Assembly (NCBI GenBank): GCA_964034945.1
Contig: OZ035961.1
Coordinates: 64,772,244 to 64,836,243 of the forward strand
DNA: 64,000 nucleotides
From: Chrysopilus asiliformis
Taxonomy: Eukaryota > Arthropoda > Insecta > Diptera > Rhagionidae
Direction of reading: 5' to 3'
A program made the translations under genes and the position numbers. This document shows positions 24,170-35,061 of this stretch, piece after piece (the first letter of the stretch is position 1; the number at the start of each line of letters is the position of its first letter). The notes beneath the pieces were generated by a model. That model saw only the letters and a program-made list of their open reading frames with translations. It did not search any database and was not told where the DNA came from.

Positions 24170-24871
24170 TAGGGATTTTTCAGGTATCGTTGAAAAATAT
24201 CGAGTTTTAAATATCGAGTTGTTATCCACGGACCACGATGTAGAGAAACTAATTTTAGGAATAGAGGGACTAGTTTTTAGATAGATTTAATATAGCCACT
24301 CAAAGATTTGTTTAAATTTTCTTTGGTATCAATTTTCGGTTCCATCTTTCTACAAGATTTCGCAAAAAATACCAGAGCTAGCCATGAAATTTTACAGAGA
24401 AGTTTGGTCCTGATGTGGAAATCCGTTAACCGGAAGTAACCAAAACGGCGGCTTTTTAAAAACTATGCGGTTTTTTGCGATTTATTCCGAAACTAACCAT
24501 TTTCCAGTAGTCTTATGTATTACAAAACTTGCAGACAATAAAATTTGCTACATTTATGTCTTTTACTAGAACTCCGTTATAAAGATATGCCGGTATTTCA
24601 AAAAAATTATTTTTTTTGCGAATATCTCGAAAACTAATGGGTTTTTGGTGGTTCAACGTATAAGAAGAATTAAAACCGTGTTAATTCTACCTGGGTGCAC
24701 TCCACCCACAGTAGAGCATCCGCCAGGTGGCTAAATTATTTATTAAATTTAACTTTTTCAAAACATCGGAAAAACGATGTTTTCAGGACGATGTTTTTTG
24801 ACATCGATGTCGCCTTAAAAAAACATCGATTTTCGATATATCGAGGTTTTATGAACGATGTTGCATCCCTA
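24170..24871. mobile_element. hAT-like element nested in the hAT copy (702 bp)
   Basis: Ends TAGGGAT / ATCCCTA, followed inside by ATCG-rich subterminal repeats (TATCGAGTTTTAAATATCGAG on the left, AAAACATCGATTTTCGATAT on the right). An exact 8-bp duplication TTCGAGAT lies at 24162-24169 and 24872-24879. The host sequence resumes at CTGGCGTGAACGC, exactly as in the uninterrupted copy 1. The interior contains a family X-like segment. Confidence 0.8.
24355..24690 (-). repeat. Repeat family X, divergent partial copy
   Basis: Read on the minus strand it matches family X: CCCATTAGTTTTCGAGATA, CGTTTTGGTTACTTCCGGTT, AACGGATTTCC and TTTCATGGCTAGCTCTGGTA. It is diverged and lacks the ACAG box. Nested inside the 702-bp element. 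Confidence 0.55.
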
Positions 24872-25231
24872 TTCGAGATCTGGCGTGAACGCTTCGAGAA
24901 TGTTTGAGATCTGCACACGAGAACGTTTGAGACCTCGGCCGAACATACAGGAACGTTGGCAAACGAGCCGCGAATATAAAAGGCCGCGTCTTCGGCGGAG
25001 ATTCAATAAATACTTCTTCAACAAATTGTTTTATTTATATTTTATTTTTACATCATCATTTACCATTCAAGACATTAAAGTTAAATTTGTAATTTTTCTA
25101 TTATGCATTTATGTAGTTTTTCACCCAGGGTCCGTGGGCAAGTTTTGACTATGAAAAGGGGTCCGTGGGCAAGTTTTGACTATGAAAAGGGGTCCGTGGG
25201 CCAAAAGAGTTTGGGAACCACTGATCTAGAC

Positions 25232-25700
25232 CAACTCGTTTATAGGCAAGATTCATGCAGTTACATCAAAATTACAGAGGTTGTAATAAAATCAATAGGC
25301 GTTACCGAGACAATACTAGATTTTGGGGATTTGGAAACCCATCACTAATTTCAGTTAGTGAATGACGAATTTCCAGTTCCCACCGATGGGATATTGGGCC
25401 GAGATTTTCTAGCACTGTACCAAGGAAACATAGATTACTACACCTGACTGCTAACGAGGAAAATATCAGCATTCCATTCCCATTAGTGACAAAACTAAAA
25501 CAGGCTATCTCATAATTCCTTAACTGAGCCAAGTAATAGGAAGAATCGAACATAACGTTATTGAAGACTTTGTTGTCTTAAACGAAGAAATATATTTAGG
25601 TGTGTTTACGTCCAACACTATAACACATCTACGAGCGACATTGCCCTGCCAAGACCCTCTACTTATAAAGCCATGCAAAAGTTTTTCTATGTATGCACTA
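25232..25700 (+). pseudogene. Ty3/gypsy protease and linker remnant
   Basis: The plus strand reads FQLVNDEFPVPTDGILGRDF, the C-terminal half of a retropepsin with its conserved ILGRDFL motif, followed by QGNIDYY and a stop. An upstream stop interrupts the frame after LETHH. Further on, 25550-25700 reads EDFVVLNEEIYLGVFT, typical of the protease-to-RT linker. Several stops and frame changes make it dead. The hAT copy 2 is inserted immediately upstream. Part of the same linker sequence flanks the large LTR element at 42477-42509 and 55743-55775. Confidence 0.7.
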
Positions 25701-26553
25701 GTAGTGTCAAGTAGCAACCCTGTCAGAATCACATGGGAAACCGCACGTAAAATTCGATTTGTTTTCTTTGTTATAAATAGTTTTATCAAGTTTTCAGAGT
25801 TTAATCGGTGGAAATATATAAATTAAATGTGTGTAGTACTAACAATCGTTTGTGTTTTGTTTAATAATTCCTATTATACTAAAGGCGCTTATTTCAAAAT
25901 CGTTTTTCTTAAATAAGTCGACCCCGCTCCCACTTCTCCCCTCACCATCAAGCTTATTTTAAAAATAATAAAAATCGCCGCACATAGGATTCGAACCAGG
26001 GACCAATAGCTTGCACTCCAACAGGCATAGCGATTGAGCCACTCACAATTCTGGCATTAGTTGTTTAAATGTATTATAGGTGCAACAAATTAAGCAAACT
26101 TTGATCGAAATCATGAATTCAAAAAAGTGTTTGACGTATTTATAAATTCAAAAAATATTATGTTTGACGGGTAAATCAACAGAGTTTTTTTGAGTGATTG
26201 AATAGTGTAGCGTGGAAATGATTAGCTCCGAGTAAATGTTTCTGTGGGTTCAACTTCTAATGTGGGATTTTTTTTTTGTGAAATTTTTGATTTTATTGTT
26301 TAAATGTTATTCATATATTATAATAACCTTATAGGTTTTAAGGCTTGTGTTCAAAATTTGAGAAGTACTCAACCGAATTGGACGAAGTTTTTAAGGGCAG
26401 GCCAACTGCAACACGGCGAAAGCTATGGCCTAATTGCAGATTTTTCAGTCCCATGACAAAATTTGAACTTTTATCGAGTTTTGAATATATTCATATATTA
26501 ATTTTTTTTGTTAAACATCAAATGAACGCTGAAAATAATCTGAAGTGATCGAA
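25701..26553. other. Mostly unassigned sequence
   Basis: Apart from a tRNA-like segment at 25980-26062, nothing was recognised. It may include further decayed gypsy sequence. Confidence 0.35.
25980..26062 (-). ncRNA. tRNA-like sequence (SINE head or tRNA pseudogene)
   Basis: On the minus strand GTGGCTCAATCGC resembles an A box. About 36 nt later GGTTCGAATCC is a good B box. The stems do not pair as in a real tRNA and no proper anticodon arm forms, so it is not a functional tRNA. More likely a tRNA-derived SINE head or an old pseudogene. Confidence 0.35.
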
Positions 26554-26555
26554 TA

Positions 26556-27579
26556 CAGGAAAACCTGATATACAGGAAAACCTGTATTAGCCGGACTCGC
26601 ACAGAACCAAGAAATTTGTCCGGCTGAGACAGATTTCCGGCTTATACAGGTTGGACTAAAAAACACGGGTTTTTTATTTTGTTTTACGATAATGTAACTA
26701 TATACAAAACTATGCTATGAAACCTCGTAGTGTAAACTTTTGAATTTGTGCATTACTTTTGAGCCTAAAAATGTCCCAGTTCCACAATGATCCGGTTTAT
26801 AAAAAAATATGTTTCTTCGACATACATGTGACAATAAAAAGTAGGAAGATTTCGAATTGATTTCAATTAGAGTCGAGAGATGAAAAATACTTGCAATAAA
26901 ACTGTTGTCTGACGTTTTTATGAAAGAAATTTTTCCTCTAAACTATGTCTTCCCTTCTCCTTGCTGAAACAAGATCTACTTGAAGCGTCTTTTTATAACA
27001 TAAGTTAATAACTTTGTGCAAGATTTTATGCATTTTCAAAACTTGCGGATATGGTTTTTAGCATAAACTGTTGCTGTGGGGTTGAATAACCCTTCCGGAG
27101 CTTGGAAACGAACAAAATCATTTTACATTGATTTTTCTGTTAAAATGTTCATAGAACTCCAATTAGAATTCAAACTATAGATTTATTTTGGTCTTTAGAA
27201 CCTTTTTGGCTCAAAGTATTTTTCAGAAAATCCTAAAAACTTTTTTATATGTATGGGGGAGGGGAGAGCAAATATTCCGATTTACCCACTGACTAGGGCA
27301 AATCAAATTTTTATGTCATGCTAGACACACTACTGTAACTAATTTTTTGATCGGGCAATTTGTTCTATGCTTTAGAAATGGTATACTAACTCTAAAAACA
27401 TTTTTATATAGAAAAAAGTTTCCGGCTTATACAAAAAAAATTATGTACGGGTTCGCGTTAAGCAGGTTCCGGCTTATCCAGATTCGTGGAAAACCACTTC
27501 AAAATCACGGGACTTGAAAACTGTTCGGCTTAGGTAGGTTTCCGGCTTATACAAGGCCCGGCTTATACAGGTTTAACTG
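26556..27579. mobile_element. pogo/Tigger-like element (1024 bp, TA-flanked)
   Basis: The left end CAGGAAAACCTG, duplicated with TATTAGCCGG, and the right end CCGGCTTATACAGG..AACTG are inverted relatives flanked by TA (26554-26555, 27580-27581). GTCCGGCT / TCCGGCTTATACA words recur near both ends. CAG-start ends with TA duplication are typical of pogo-type elements. No transposase frame survives. Confidence 0.6.
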
Positions 27580-27796
27580 TATCTAAAAAATCTAAGGAAT
27601 GGTCAATTCGATGTGAAAAATAATAAATTTGATTTCGTAATTTTACTCAAATAAACTTACATAAGTTTTAATGAAATGAAGTTTTTCATTAAAACTTATG
27701 TAAATAACTTAGTTTTTCAATACTCTGCCGTTGTTGGAAATTTAGCTTTAATGATTAATTATAAGCGCAAATTTTGACAAAGCTATTATTATATTG

Positions 27797-27925
27797 TATT
27801 TTCCTATTCGACCTGCGTTTTCCATGACCATCAACAAATCTCAGGGCCAGACATTTGACAAAGTGGGGATTGTGTTGTACGAGCCCGTTTTCTCGCACGA
27901 GCAAATATACTTTGTCCTCTCAGGT
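27797..27925 (+). pseudogene. Helitron-type PIF1 helicase, C-terminal fragment
   Basis: Reads FPIRPAFSMTINKSQGQTFD, then KVGIVLYEPVFSHEQIYFVLS. This is the conserved C-terminal block (motifs V-VI region) of PIF1-like helicases, the type fused to Rep in Helitron transposons. Normally it continues LSRV. Here it stops matching at CTCTCAGGTAATTT, which looks like a 5' splice site. No Rep domain and no other helicase motif were found nearby, so it is an isolated exon or remnant. A captured host PIF1 exon is less likely but not excluded. Confidence 0.65.
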
Positions 27926-28520
27926 AATTTATTTGTGTCAATAGCTAGAATTTCGTTGTTTTTTAATTTCAACTTTTCTTACGTCTAAAAAGGTCTTGAA
28001 AATTGAAATAAAATATAGAAATGCTTTTCCCAGGGAGATTTACTAATCATGCCAATAGCGAATATCTAAATATGTGTGAATCTGTATAAATATGTTTGAG
28101 ATACCCTAAGAAAACCTCAAAGATTTTGATGTGTATGTGAGTATGTATGTATTTATTTGTGATAAAAATTGTAACGCTTTTACTCTCATAGTACCCTATC
28201 AAATTGGATTTAGAAAAATCACAGTTGGAAGTTGGATTTATAGAATTCAAAATACAATAATTTATACAATTAAAAAAGGTATGGCACAGCAAAATTGTAT
28301 ACATTTTTTTGAATTCATACTTTTTTTATTAAAGTAAATAACCCAATTGATACATTATTTTAAAAAACTCATGTTAATGGCGAATATAGGGCTTAACTAG
28401 TCTCTACGAGGCTTACTATTACCTCCTTGTGTCACACAATGTGTATGTCGATCAAAGTTTAAAGACAACCTATATTAGAATAGAACAGATTGTGTAAAAA
28501 ATTACAACTAAAATACTAAA
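27926..28520. other. Unassigned sequence
   Basis: AT-rich, with GTATGTATG runs near 28130. No gene was recognised. Just upstream (27652-27713) is a ~20-bp-arm palindrome, ACATAAGTTTTAATGAAATG and its complement. Confidence 0.35.
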
Positions 28521-29085
28521 CATAACAAAAGCTATAATTGCCAATCTGGCAATCATTGGAGACCCGTATGGTGATATTCGTATCAAAATTCGAACAGTCG
28601 TACCAAAATTCCACTTTGAAGTCAAACTTTCCAATAAGAATTTTTAAAATTTATTCCAATCGGATTTTGATGTATGGGAGTTTTATGTAAAATCATATCC
28701 TAAATAACTTTTGTTCTTGCACTTTTTTGATAAGATGCACCGTTTTTGAGATATTCACAAAAACCATTTTCGTTCGTATGGGGGGTACCCCCCCTAATGG
28801 TCCATTTTTGCCCATTAACGAACTTAGCCTCGCATTTTACGAAAAACGGATCTGCGCAAAATTTCAAGTCTCTAGCTCAATCCGTGCGCCCGCAATCCGC
28901 GCCACAGACAGACGGACAGACGGACAGACAGACGGACAGACGGACGGACATGCAGAAATTAATTATTTTTATCATTCTAAACACACTGGTGTAATTCATT
29001 TTTGTGTGTGATGACGGGATCTTGGCGTTACAAACGGTAAGGCAAAGTTAATATACCCTTTGGTTTCACCATACGGGTATAAAAA
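28521..29085 (+). repeat. Repeat family A, full-length copy 2
   Basis: Complete from CATAACAAAAGC to GGGTATAAAAA. The central GGGGGGTACCCCCCC palindrome is intact. The CAGACGGA tract is expanded (28914-28950). Confidence 0.85.
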
Positions 29086-29641
29086 CTTAAATATGTGAAA
29101 TTTTAAGGTGAAACTAGCTTGGCCTTAGCTTGGCCCCAGATTGACCAAATAGTGGCGCTTTTAATGCGAAACTAGCCTCTACGAGGCCTGCTCTAAAGTT
29201 ATCATGTCACAAACTGTTGTTTGGAGAAAATGTAGTAAGTGCTAGAAGATCGCAAAAGATTTACCTCTATCTTCGGTAGTACAGTCACTTTGCCCAATAA
29301 TTTTGTATGAACTGAAACTCAGTGACTGCAAAATACAGTGGAGGCCCAATATAAAGACCTACATTTATAATATTCAGCCCGTACGTTAAATCGGGTTCGT
29401 TATAACGAAACGCGCATTAAAGATCCACATATGTTTTTATGAACATTATCATAATGAGATTTTAGATTGAGGTAAATTTCAATACGATTTATTCTTATGT
29501 GGGATAATGCTTTAATGTATGTATAAGCGTTACAAATCCAACTTACACTGATTACATTACCTTAAAAGTTTAATTTTTCGCGACGGTTTCACGTATAACA
29601 CACATTATTTACGAAACAAATAGTTTTTCGTTATATAGAAA
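29086..29641. other. Half of a fold-back repeat, then a possible pogo-like end
   Basis: 29110-29270 (AACTAGCTTGGCC.., GCGAAACTAGCCTCTACGAG..) is matched in inverted form at 30690-30855. From 29336, TACAGTGGAGGCCCAATATAA with GTTATAACGAA words resembles a pogo-type start, but no clear partner end was found. Confidence 0.45.
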
Positions 29642-30231
29642 CATAACAAAAGCTATAATTGCCAATCTGGCAATCATTGGAGACCCGTATGGTGATATTC
29701 GTATCAAAATTCGAACGGTTGTACCAAAATTCCCCTTTGAAGTCAAACTTTCCAATAAAAATTTTTAAAATTTATTCCAATCGGATTTTGATGTATGGGA
29801 GTTTTATGTAGAATCATATCCTAAATAACTTTTGTTCTTGGGTTTTTTTGATAAGATGCACCGTTTTTGAGATATTCACAAAAACCGTTTTCGTTCGTAT
29901 GGGGGGTACCCCCCCTAATGGTCCATTTTTGCCCATTAACGAACTTAGCCTCGCATTTTACAAAAAACGGATCTGGGCCAAATTTCAAGTCTGTAGCTCA
30001 ATCCGTGCGCCCGCAATCCGCGCCACAGACAGACGGACAGACGGACAGACGGACAGACAGACGGACAGACAGACGGACAGACGGACAGACGGACGGACAT
30101 GCAGAAATTAATTATTTTTATCATTCTAAACACACTGGTGTAATTCATTTTTGTGTGTGATGACGGGATCTTGGCGTTACAAACGGTAAGGCAAAGTTAA
30201 TATACCCTTTGGTTTCACCATACGGGTATAA
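29642..30231 (+). repeat. Repeat family A, full-length copy 3
   Basis: Complete. It has the longest CAGACGGA tract of the set (about 30024-30096). The right end reads GGGTATA followed by ATAACAAAA. Confidence 0.85.
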
Positions 30232-30569
30232 TAACAAAATTTTTCGTCTTTCACTATAGAGATGCTAATAATAATAATAATAATACAATAATATAATAAT
30301 AATACGTAATAATAATTCGAAACTGCTGTTCGCTATACTGGACGTTCGTTATATAGGTATACAATATAGTGGACGCCGGGAAGGGAAATTTTTTCTTCGC
30401 CGGTAAAAATATCTGTAACGGTTCTCGAAATATTTGAAAAAATAGTTTTTTACATATGTTTTCCGTAACTTTAAATAGTGCATAGGAAAGTCATTTTATG
30501 TTGTTCACATAAGATATTTCAGTTTTCAGTAAATTGAATCAAACGAAAAACTTAAATATTGACCAATTT

Positions 30570-30855
30570 TGAAATAAAACTAGCTTGGCCTGGGTTTAGC
30601 CAAACAGTGGGCTTTTAGTACGAAACTAGCGTTTACGAGTCCTACCCTAGAGTTATCACGTTACAAACTATTTTTTTTTTTGAGAAAAACACTAAGTGCT
30701 GGCGAAATCTTTTGCGGTCTTCTAGCACTTACTACTTTTTCTCCAAACAACAGTTTGTGACATGATAACTTTAGAGCAGGCCTCGTAGAGGCTAGTTTCG
30801 CATTAAAAGCGCCACTATTTGGTCAATCTGGGGCCAAGCTAAGGCCAAGCTGTGA
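30570..30855. repeat. Fold-back repeat (two ~120-bp arms)
   Basis: ACTAGCTTGGCCTGGG..AACTAGCGTTTACGAGTCC on the left arm is matched by the inverted right arm ending GGGGCCAAGCTAAGGCCAAG. The centre is near CGAAATCTTTTGCGGTCTTC. The right arm is closer to 29110-29270 than to its own left arm. Confidence 0.55.
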
Positions 30856-31682
30856 AGATAAAAAGAAATATTGCTGAAATCTTTCCTAACTTCAGCAATA
30901 TATTTAGTGCCATTTTTGAATAGATGTAAATAATTTGCTGTTAGTTTTTGTGTTTTCTTTTTTGTGAAATTAATAAGTTTTGGAAGTTTTAAAAAAATGG
31001 AAATAAGAACCGGATAAAAGTAATGAATGTGAAATAAGTGCCAGATAAAATTGACGAAAGTGATGACGGCGTTTTCAATCCAAGAATTGTAAAAAAATAT
31101 CATACGGAATGGACTTCGTTTAAAATCGTAACTAACTAAATATTATGTTAGAGGCAACTTTTCCTTATTTTTTATAGATTTGCCAAGCAATTTAAATATA
31201 TTTTGCAAGAAAAAAAAATCTTACATAAAAAAAACATTGAAATTAATAAATTTTTCTTTCGAGTTTCATTTCCGGCGACTGAAAAGTGTTCGAGTAAACC
31301 GAAAATGAATGAAAAATATCTGATCGAATTCGAGTTAGCTGATACCGCTTTAAACATTTCCGTGCATTTCATTTTCGATTCGAGTTCCCTGATAAGGCCC
31401 CTACTTATTACCAACAGATTCCACAGAAAAGTATAAATTTATTTAAAAAAATGCACGTATTTTGCGTTTAATTTAAGGATTGATTGGCTGATCAATGAAT
31501 CCACTACAAGAGTGTGAGCAGGGGTTGTGACAGGGGAAGCAACATGGGCTAGGAGACTCCTGAGACTTATTTACTGCAGCTTTTCCACAAGTGTATTTCG
31601 GTTTTTTTTTTAAATATTCAATTTAAACGTAATGTCTCGTACTTGCTATGTACCGTGCTCTAACAAATTCACTTTGTCCGAT
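30856..31682. other. Unassigned sequence
   Basis: No convincing gene. 31634-31684 reads MSRTCYVPCSNKFTLSD in one frame. This resembles the start of a THAP domain (CxxxC), but it is cut by the TIR element at 31686, so I do not call it. The 80- and 77-codon frames near 31170-31440 overlap each other on opposite strands and have no domain. Confidence 0.35.
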
Positions 31683-32053
31683 ATTGGGCCGTATTCTGTA
31701 ATTTTCCATAAAATTACATTTTATGTTATGTTACGATGATAAAATTTTCTCTTCATAAAATGAAAATAAAATTTTACAAAAATTCGTATTCTGTAAGGGT
31801 TGAATAAAATAATTTTATCGTTCATTTTACGAACCTTTAACATAAAAGATTTAGTACATTTCGGTGTGAATTCTATTCCTTTTTGAACAGCTGGTCGAGT
31901 GACAGTAAAAAAAATTCAAAGTTTTGTTTCCTTTAAAGATTTTTTTTTGCGGAGAAAGCTAAATAATTCGACTAAATGTCAGACAAAAATGATATTTTTT
32001 ACTTTGTTTTTGTTGTTGACCGTTATTTTATAATTATTTTTGTGATTGTATAA

Positions 32054-32875
32054 CTAGGCTTTTCGGTGGAAATTTATATTAAAATAAAAACGCTGGTTTT
32101 TATACCCGTATGGTGAAACCAAAGGGTATATTAACTTTGCCTTACCGTTTGTAACGCCAAGATCCCGTGATCGCACAAAAAAATGAATTACACCAGTGTG
32201 TTTAGAATGATAAAAAAAGTTGAATTTAGCATGTCCGTCCGTCTGTCTGTCCGTCCGTCTGTCCGTCTGTCTGTCCGTCCGTCTGTCTGTGGCGCGGATT
32301 GCGGGCGCACGGATTGAGCTAGAGACTTGAAATTTGGCACAGGTCCGTTTTTCGTAAAATGCGAGGCTAAGTTCGTTAATGGGCAAAAATGGACCATTAG
32401 GGGGGGTACCCCCCATACGAACGAAATCGTTTTTTGTGAATATCTCAAAAACGGTGCATCTTATCAAAAAAGTCCAAGAACAAAAGTTATTTAGGATATG
32501 ATTCTACATAAAACTCCCATACATCAAAATCCGATTGGAATAAATTTTAAAAAATCTTATTGGAAAGTTTGACTTCAAAGTGGAATTTTGGTATAACTGT
32601 TCGAATTTTGATACGAATATCACCATACGGGTCTCCAATGATTGCCAGATTGGCAATTATAGCTTTTGTTATGTTTAACTTTTTTGCCGCTCTAGGTTTC
32701 GGTAAATTTATTTCACCATCTTCAGGAGCTATATAGTTAAGTGATACACTTTAAAATATTTAACATTTTATGAACAAAAATAAACAGTTTACCGAAACGA
32801 AATATTTCGTAGAGTAGTAAAAAAGTTAAAAACCAGCGTTTTTATTTTAGTATAAATTTCGACTGAAAAGCCTAG
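32054..32875. mobile_element. TIR element CTAGGCTTTTC..GAAAAGCCTAG, nested
   Basis: About 50-bp inverted ends: CTAGGCTTTTCGGTGGAAAT, then TAAAATAAAAACGCTGG, with the reverse complement at 32826-32875. It surrounds a family A copy and a short unique segment containing TTTCGGTAAATTTATTTC / ACAGTTTACCGAAACG, itself an inverted pair. No coding content. Confidence 0.6.
32099..32673 (-). repeat. Repeat family A, full-length copy 4
   Basis: Complete copy on the minus strand, nested inside the TIR element at 32054-32875. The 137-codon frame across it (32054-32467) comes from the repeat running into its flank and is not a gene. Confidence 0.85.
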
Positions 32876-32903
32876 TCACAAAAATCCATTTTTTACATAT
32901 CAA

Positions 32904-33328
32904 CGTAATCCTTACAGGACCTTTCATTAGAGTTATTGAAATTGAAACGCTGGATTCGTAATCAGCGACCCCGAAAAGCCCTTAATGCATTTTTTTTCGA
33001 GAAAAATTAGAAAAAAGAAATTTTTGTTATCCTTACAGGATCTCCCGTTTAGAATTTTGAAATTCCAACATCCAACTCGTGGTCAGCGACCACGAAAACC
33101 CCCTAAAACCAGTTTTTCGGAAACAAAATGAGAAAAAGGACATTTGCGTTATTCTTACAGGAGCCTCCGTTACAAATTTTTAAGATCTAACATAGCTAAA
33201 AACCTGCTCTTGGCAACGCAGTTCATTTTGCAAAAAACCGCGTAAAAATCGGTCCAGTAGTTTTTGAGTTTTGTAATCTCAAACAGACAGACAGAAAACA
33301 GACAAACATCCATTTTTATATATATAGA
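32904..33328 (+). repeat. 122-bp-type repeat with ACAG box and TATATATATAG tail (type a)
   Basis: About two and a half diverged 122-bp units (AATCCTTACAGGACC, CAGCGACCCCGAAAAGCCC), then a tail: GGCAACGCAGTTCATTTTGC, CGGTCCAGTAGTTTTTGAG, ACAGACAGACAG and TTTTTATATATATAGA. The same tail ends the 44873-46957 copy. Confidence 0.7.
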
Positions 33329-33666
33329 CTTGAAATTTCACTCGTGAAACGTCACACTTCAAATGCCAAATGGCATAAAAGATGATAAAATGATTATAAA
33401 AGGTACTATCTCGGAGCTTTTATGTTATGAGTCATAACAGGAAAAATTTTATGTTATAGCGCGTAACATAAAATGAAATTGTCCCTACAGAATACCAATC
33501 GAGGTAATTATGTGATTTTAAGACATAACATAACATAAAATGATAAAATTTTCGTTATAGAATACGGCCCATTGTCATTATACAATAAAAAAGTGTTTGT
33601 TCTAAATATATTTTTGAATTTCATACTCAATTTTTTCCCCATTATATGTAAATTTGTTTATTTAAA

Positions 33667-34250
33667 CATAACAAAAGCTATAATTGCCAATCTGGCAATC
33701 ATTGGAGACCCGTATGGTGATATTCGTATCAAAATTCGAACAGTTATACCAAAATTCCACTTTGAAGTCAAACTTTCCAATAAGATTTTTTAAAATTTAT
33801 TCCAATCGGATTTTGATGTATGGGAGTTTTATGTAGAATCATATCCTAAATAACTTTTGTTCTTGGACTTTTTTGATAAGATGCACCGTTTTTGAGATAT
33901 TCGCAAAAACCGTTTTCGTTCGTATGGGGGGTACCCCCCCTAATGGTCCATTTTTGCCCATTAACAAACTTAGCCTCGCATTTTACGAAAAACGAATCTG
34001 TGCAAAATTTCAAGTCTGTAACTCAATCCGTGCGCCCGCAATCCGCGCCACAGACAGACGGACAGACAGACAGACGGACAGACAGACGGACAGACAGACG
34101 GACAGACGGACGGACATGCAAAATTCAATTTTTTTTATCATTCTAAACACACTGGTGTAATTCATTTTTGTGTGTGATGACGGGATCTTGGCGTTACAAA
34201 CGGTAAGGCAAAGTTAATATACCCTTTGGTTTCACCATACGGGTATAAAA
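33667..34250 (+). repeat. Repeat family A, full-length copy 5
   Basis: Complete, CATAACAAAAGC to GGGTATAAAA. The CAGACGGA tract spans about 34051-34112. Confidence 0.85.
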
Positions 34251-35058
34251 AACCATAAAATAACAAAAATGGTTTTTGTTTTCATTTTCATTCCCTCCAA
34301 ATTTATGTAAACGCTAATATAGGAACCTAATTGATAAAGAACCGCAAAAAATTTCGGAAACTTCATGCCGGCGCCATGTTAGGCAATTCATCAGAGACCC
34401 TACTTGGCCATGTATATGTGGTAGTAACTCTATTAGTGCATGAGGGTCTTGGCCCTGCCAAATTTTTGTCACTAACTTTCCCACACAACCATGGCAACAA
34501 ACCCACACAACCACTTTTTTGCGGTTTGGTAAGTAAAAAAAGAACGAAAATCATCCTCTACTGTTACTTGAGGAGAATGTTTTATCATTTCCTTGAAAAT
34601 TTTGTGCGAGTACGACGCGTAAATTTTTTGTGCTTCCTGGAAATATTGACGCTAAAAAAAGTAAGTATAATTAATTTATTATTCAAAATTTAATTTACAA
34701 TAGAAAACCCAACATATTTCCGGTCCCTATTCTCATTTGGCTATTTTTCGTTGATAAGTTTTACGAAAATTATAGTTTTTTATAAACATTATTTTGTTTT
34801 CAACTTTTCTTAATATAGATTGTTGCCAGGATGTCGAAAGTCCACCATTCGAGAAAGAGCTACGACAATTTATTTTAAAAGCCCATAACCGCATAAATAA
34901 AACGAACAGTAGAAAGAAGGTAACACTGTTTTGTCAGTATGAATCATTAATTAAAATTCTTTTAATATAGGAAATATCGTGAGCAGTATTTTTCATGAAC
35001 ACAATACTTTATTATACTCCGTAGAAGAAAGTAAAAAACGAAATTTTTTACACCTTTT
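34251..35058. other. Unassigned sequence; family X 3' fragment at 34983-35040
   Basis: A 120-codon plus-strand frame (34331-34693) overlaps open frames on the minus strand and shows no domain I know. 34983-35040 (TTTTTCATGAACACAATACT, TATACTCCGTAGAAGAAAG) is the 3' end of family X. Confidence 0.4.
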
Positions 35059-35061
35059 ATT

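Larger units (their letters stand above)
23585..25223. mobile_element. hAT non-autonomous element, copy 2 (split by another element)
   Basis: Same family as 7396-8318 but in reverse orientation. Ends CAGTGGTTCCCAAA / TTTGGGAACCACTG, with an exact 8-bp duplication ATCTAGAC at 23577-23584 and 25224-25231. Removing the 702-bp insertion and its 8-bp duplication (24170-24879) leaves 929 bp, against 923 bp for copy 1. The two copies are very similar throughout, so both are fairly recent. Confidence 0.88.
31686..33570. mobile_element. TIR element with GGGCCGTATTCTGTAA ends (ATT duplication)
   Basis: Ends GGGCCGTATTCTG / (C/T)AGAATACGGCCC, with similarity continuing over about 50 bp (CATAAAATTACATTTTATG-type words), flanked by ATT at 31683-31685 and 33571-33573. 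The interior is made of other insertions: a TIR element (32054-32875) that contains a family A copy, and a 122-bp-type repeat (32904-33328). Superfamily not fixed. Ends of this type with a 3-bp duplication point towards Harbinger-like elements. Confidence 0.65.

Noticed and set aside
25980..26062. Functional tRNA gene
   Set aside because: Good A/B-box words, but acceptor, anticodon and T stems do not pair properly and no clear anticodon loop forms.
31172..31436. 80-aa and 77-aa frames on opposite strands
   Set aside because: They are mirror images over the same AT-rich DNA with no domain. Chance openness is sufficient.
32054..32467. 137-aa frame (and the 82-97 aa frames in other family A copies) with Thr-Asp-Arg-Gln repeats
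   Set aside because: Two overlapping frames are open in every copy because the CAGACGGA tract lacks stops. The amino-acid repeats simply mirror the DNA repeat, and there is no start context or domain.
34331..34693. 120-aa plus-strand frame as a host gene
   Set aside because: Overlaps minus-strand frames of 63-66 codons, has no recognisable domain, and lies between repeats.
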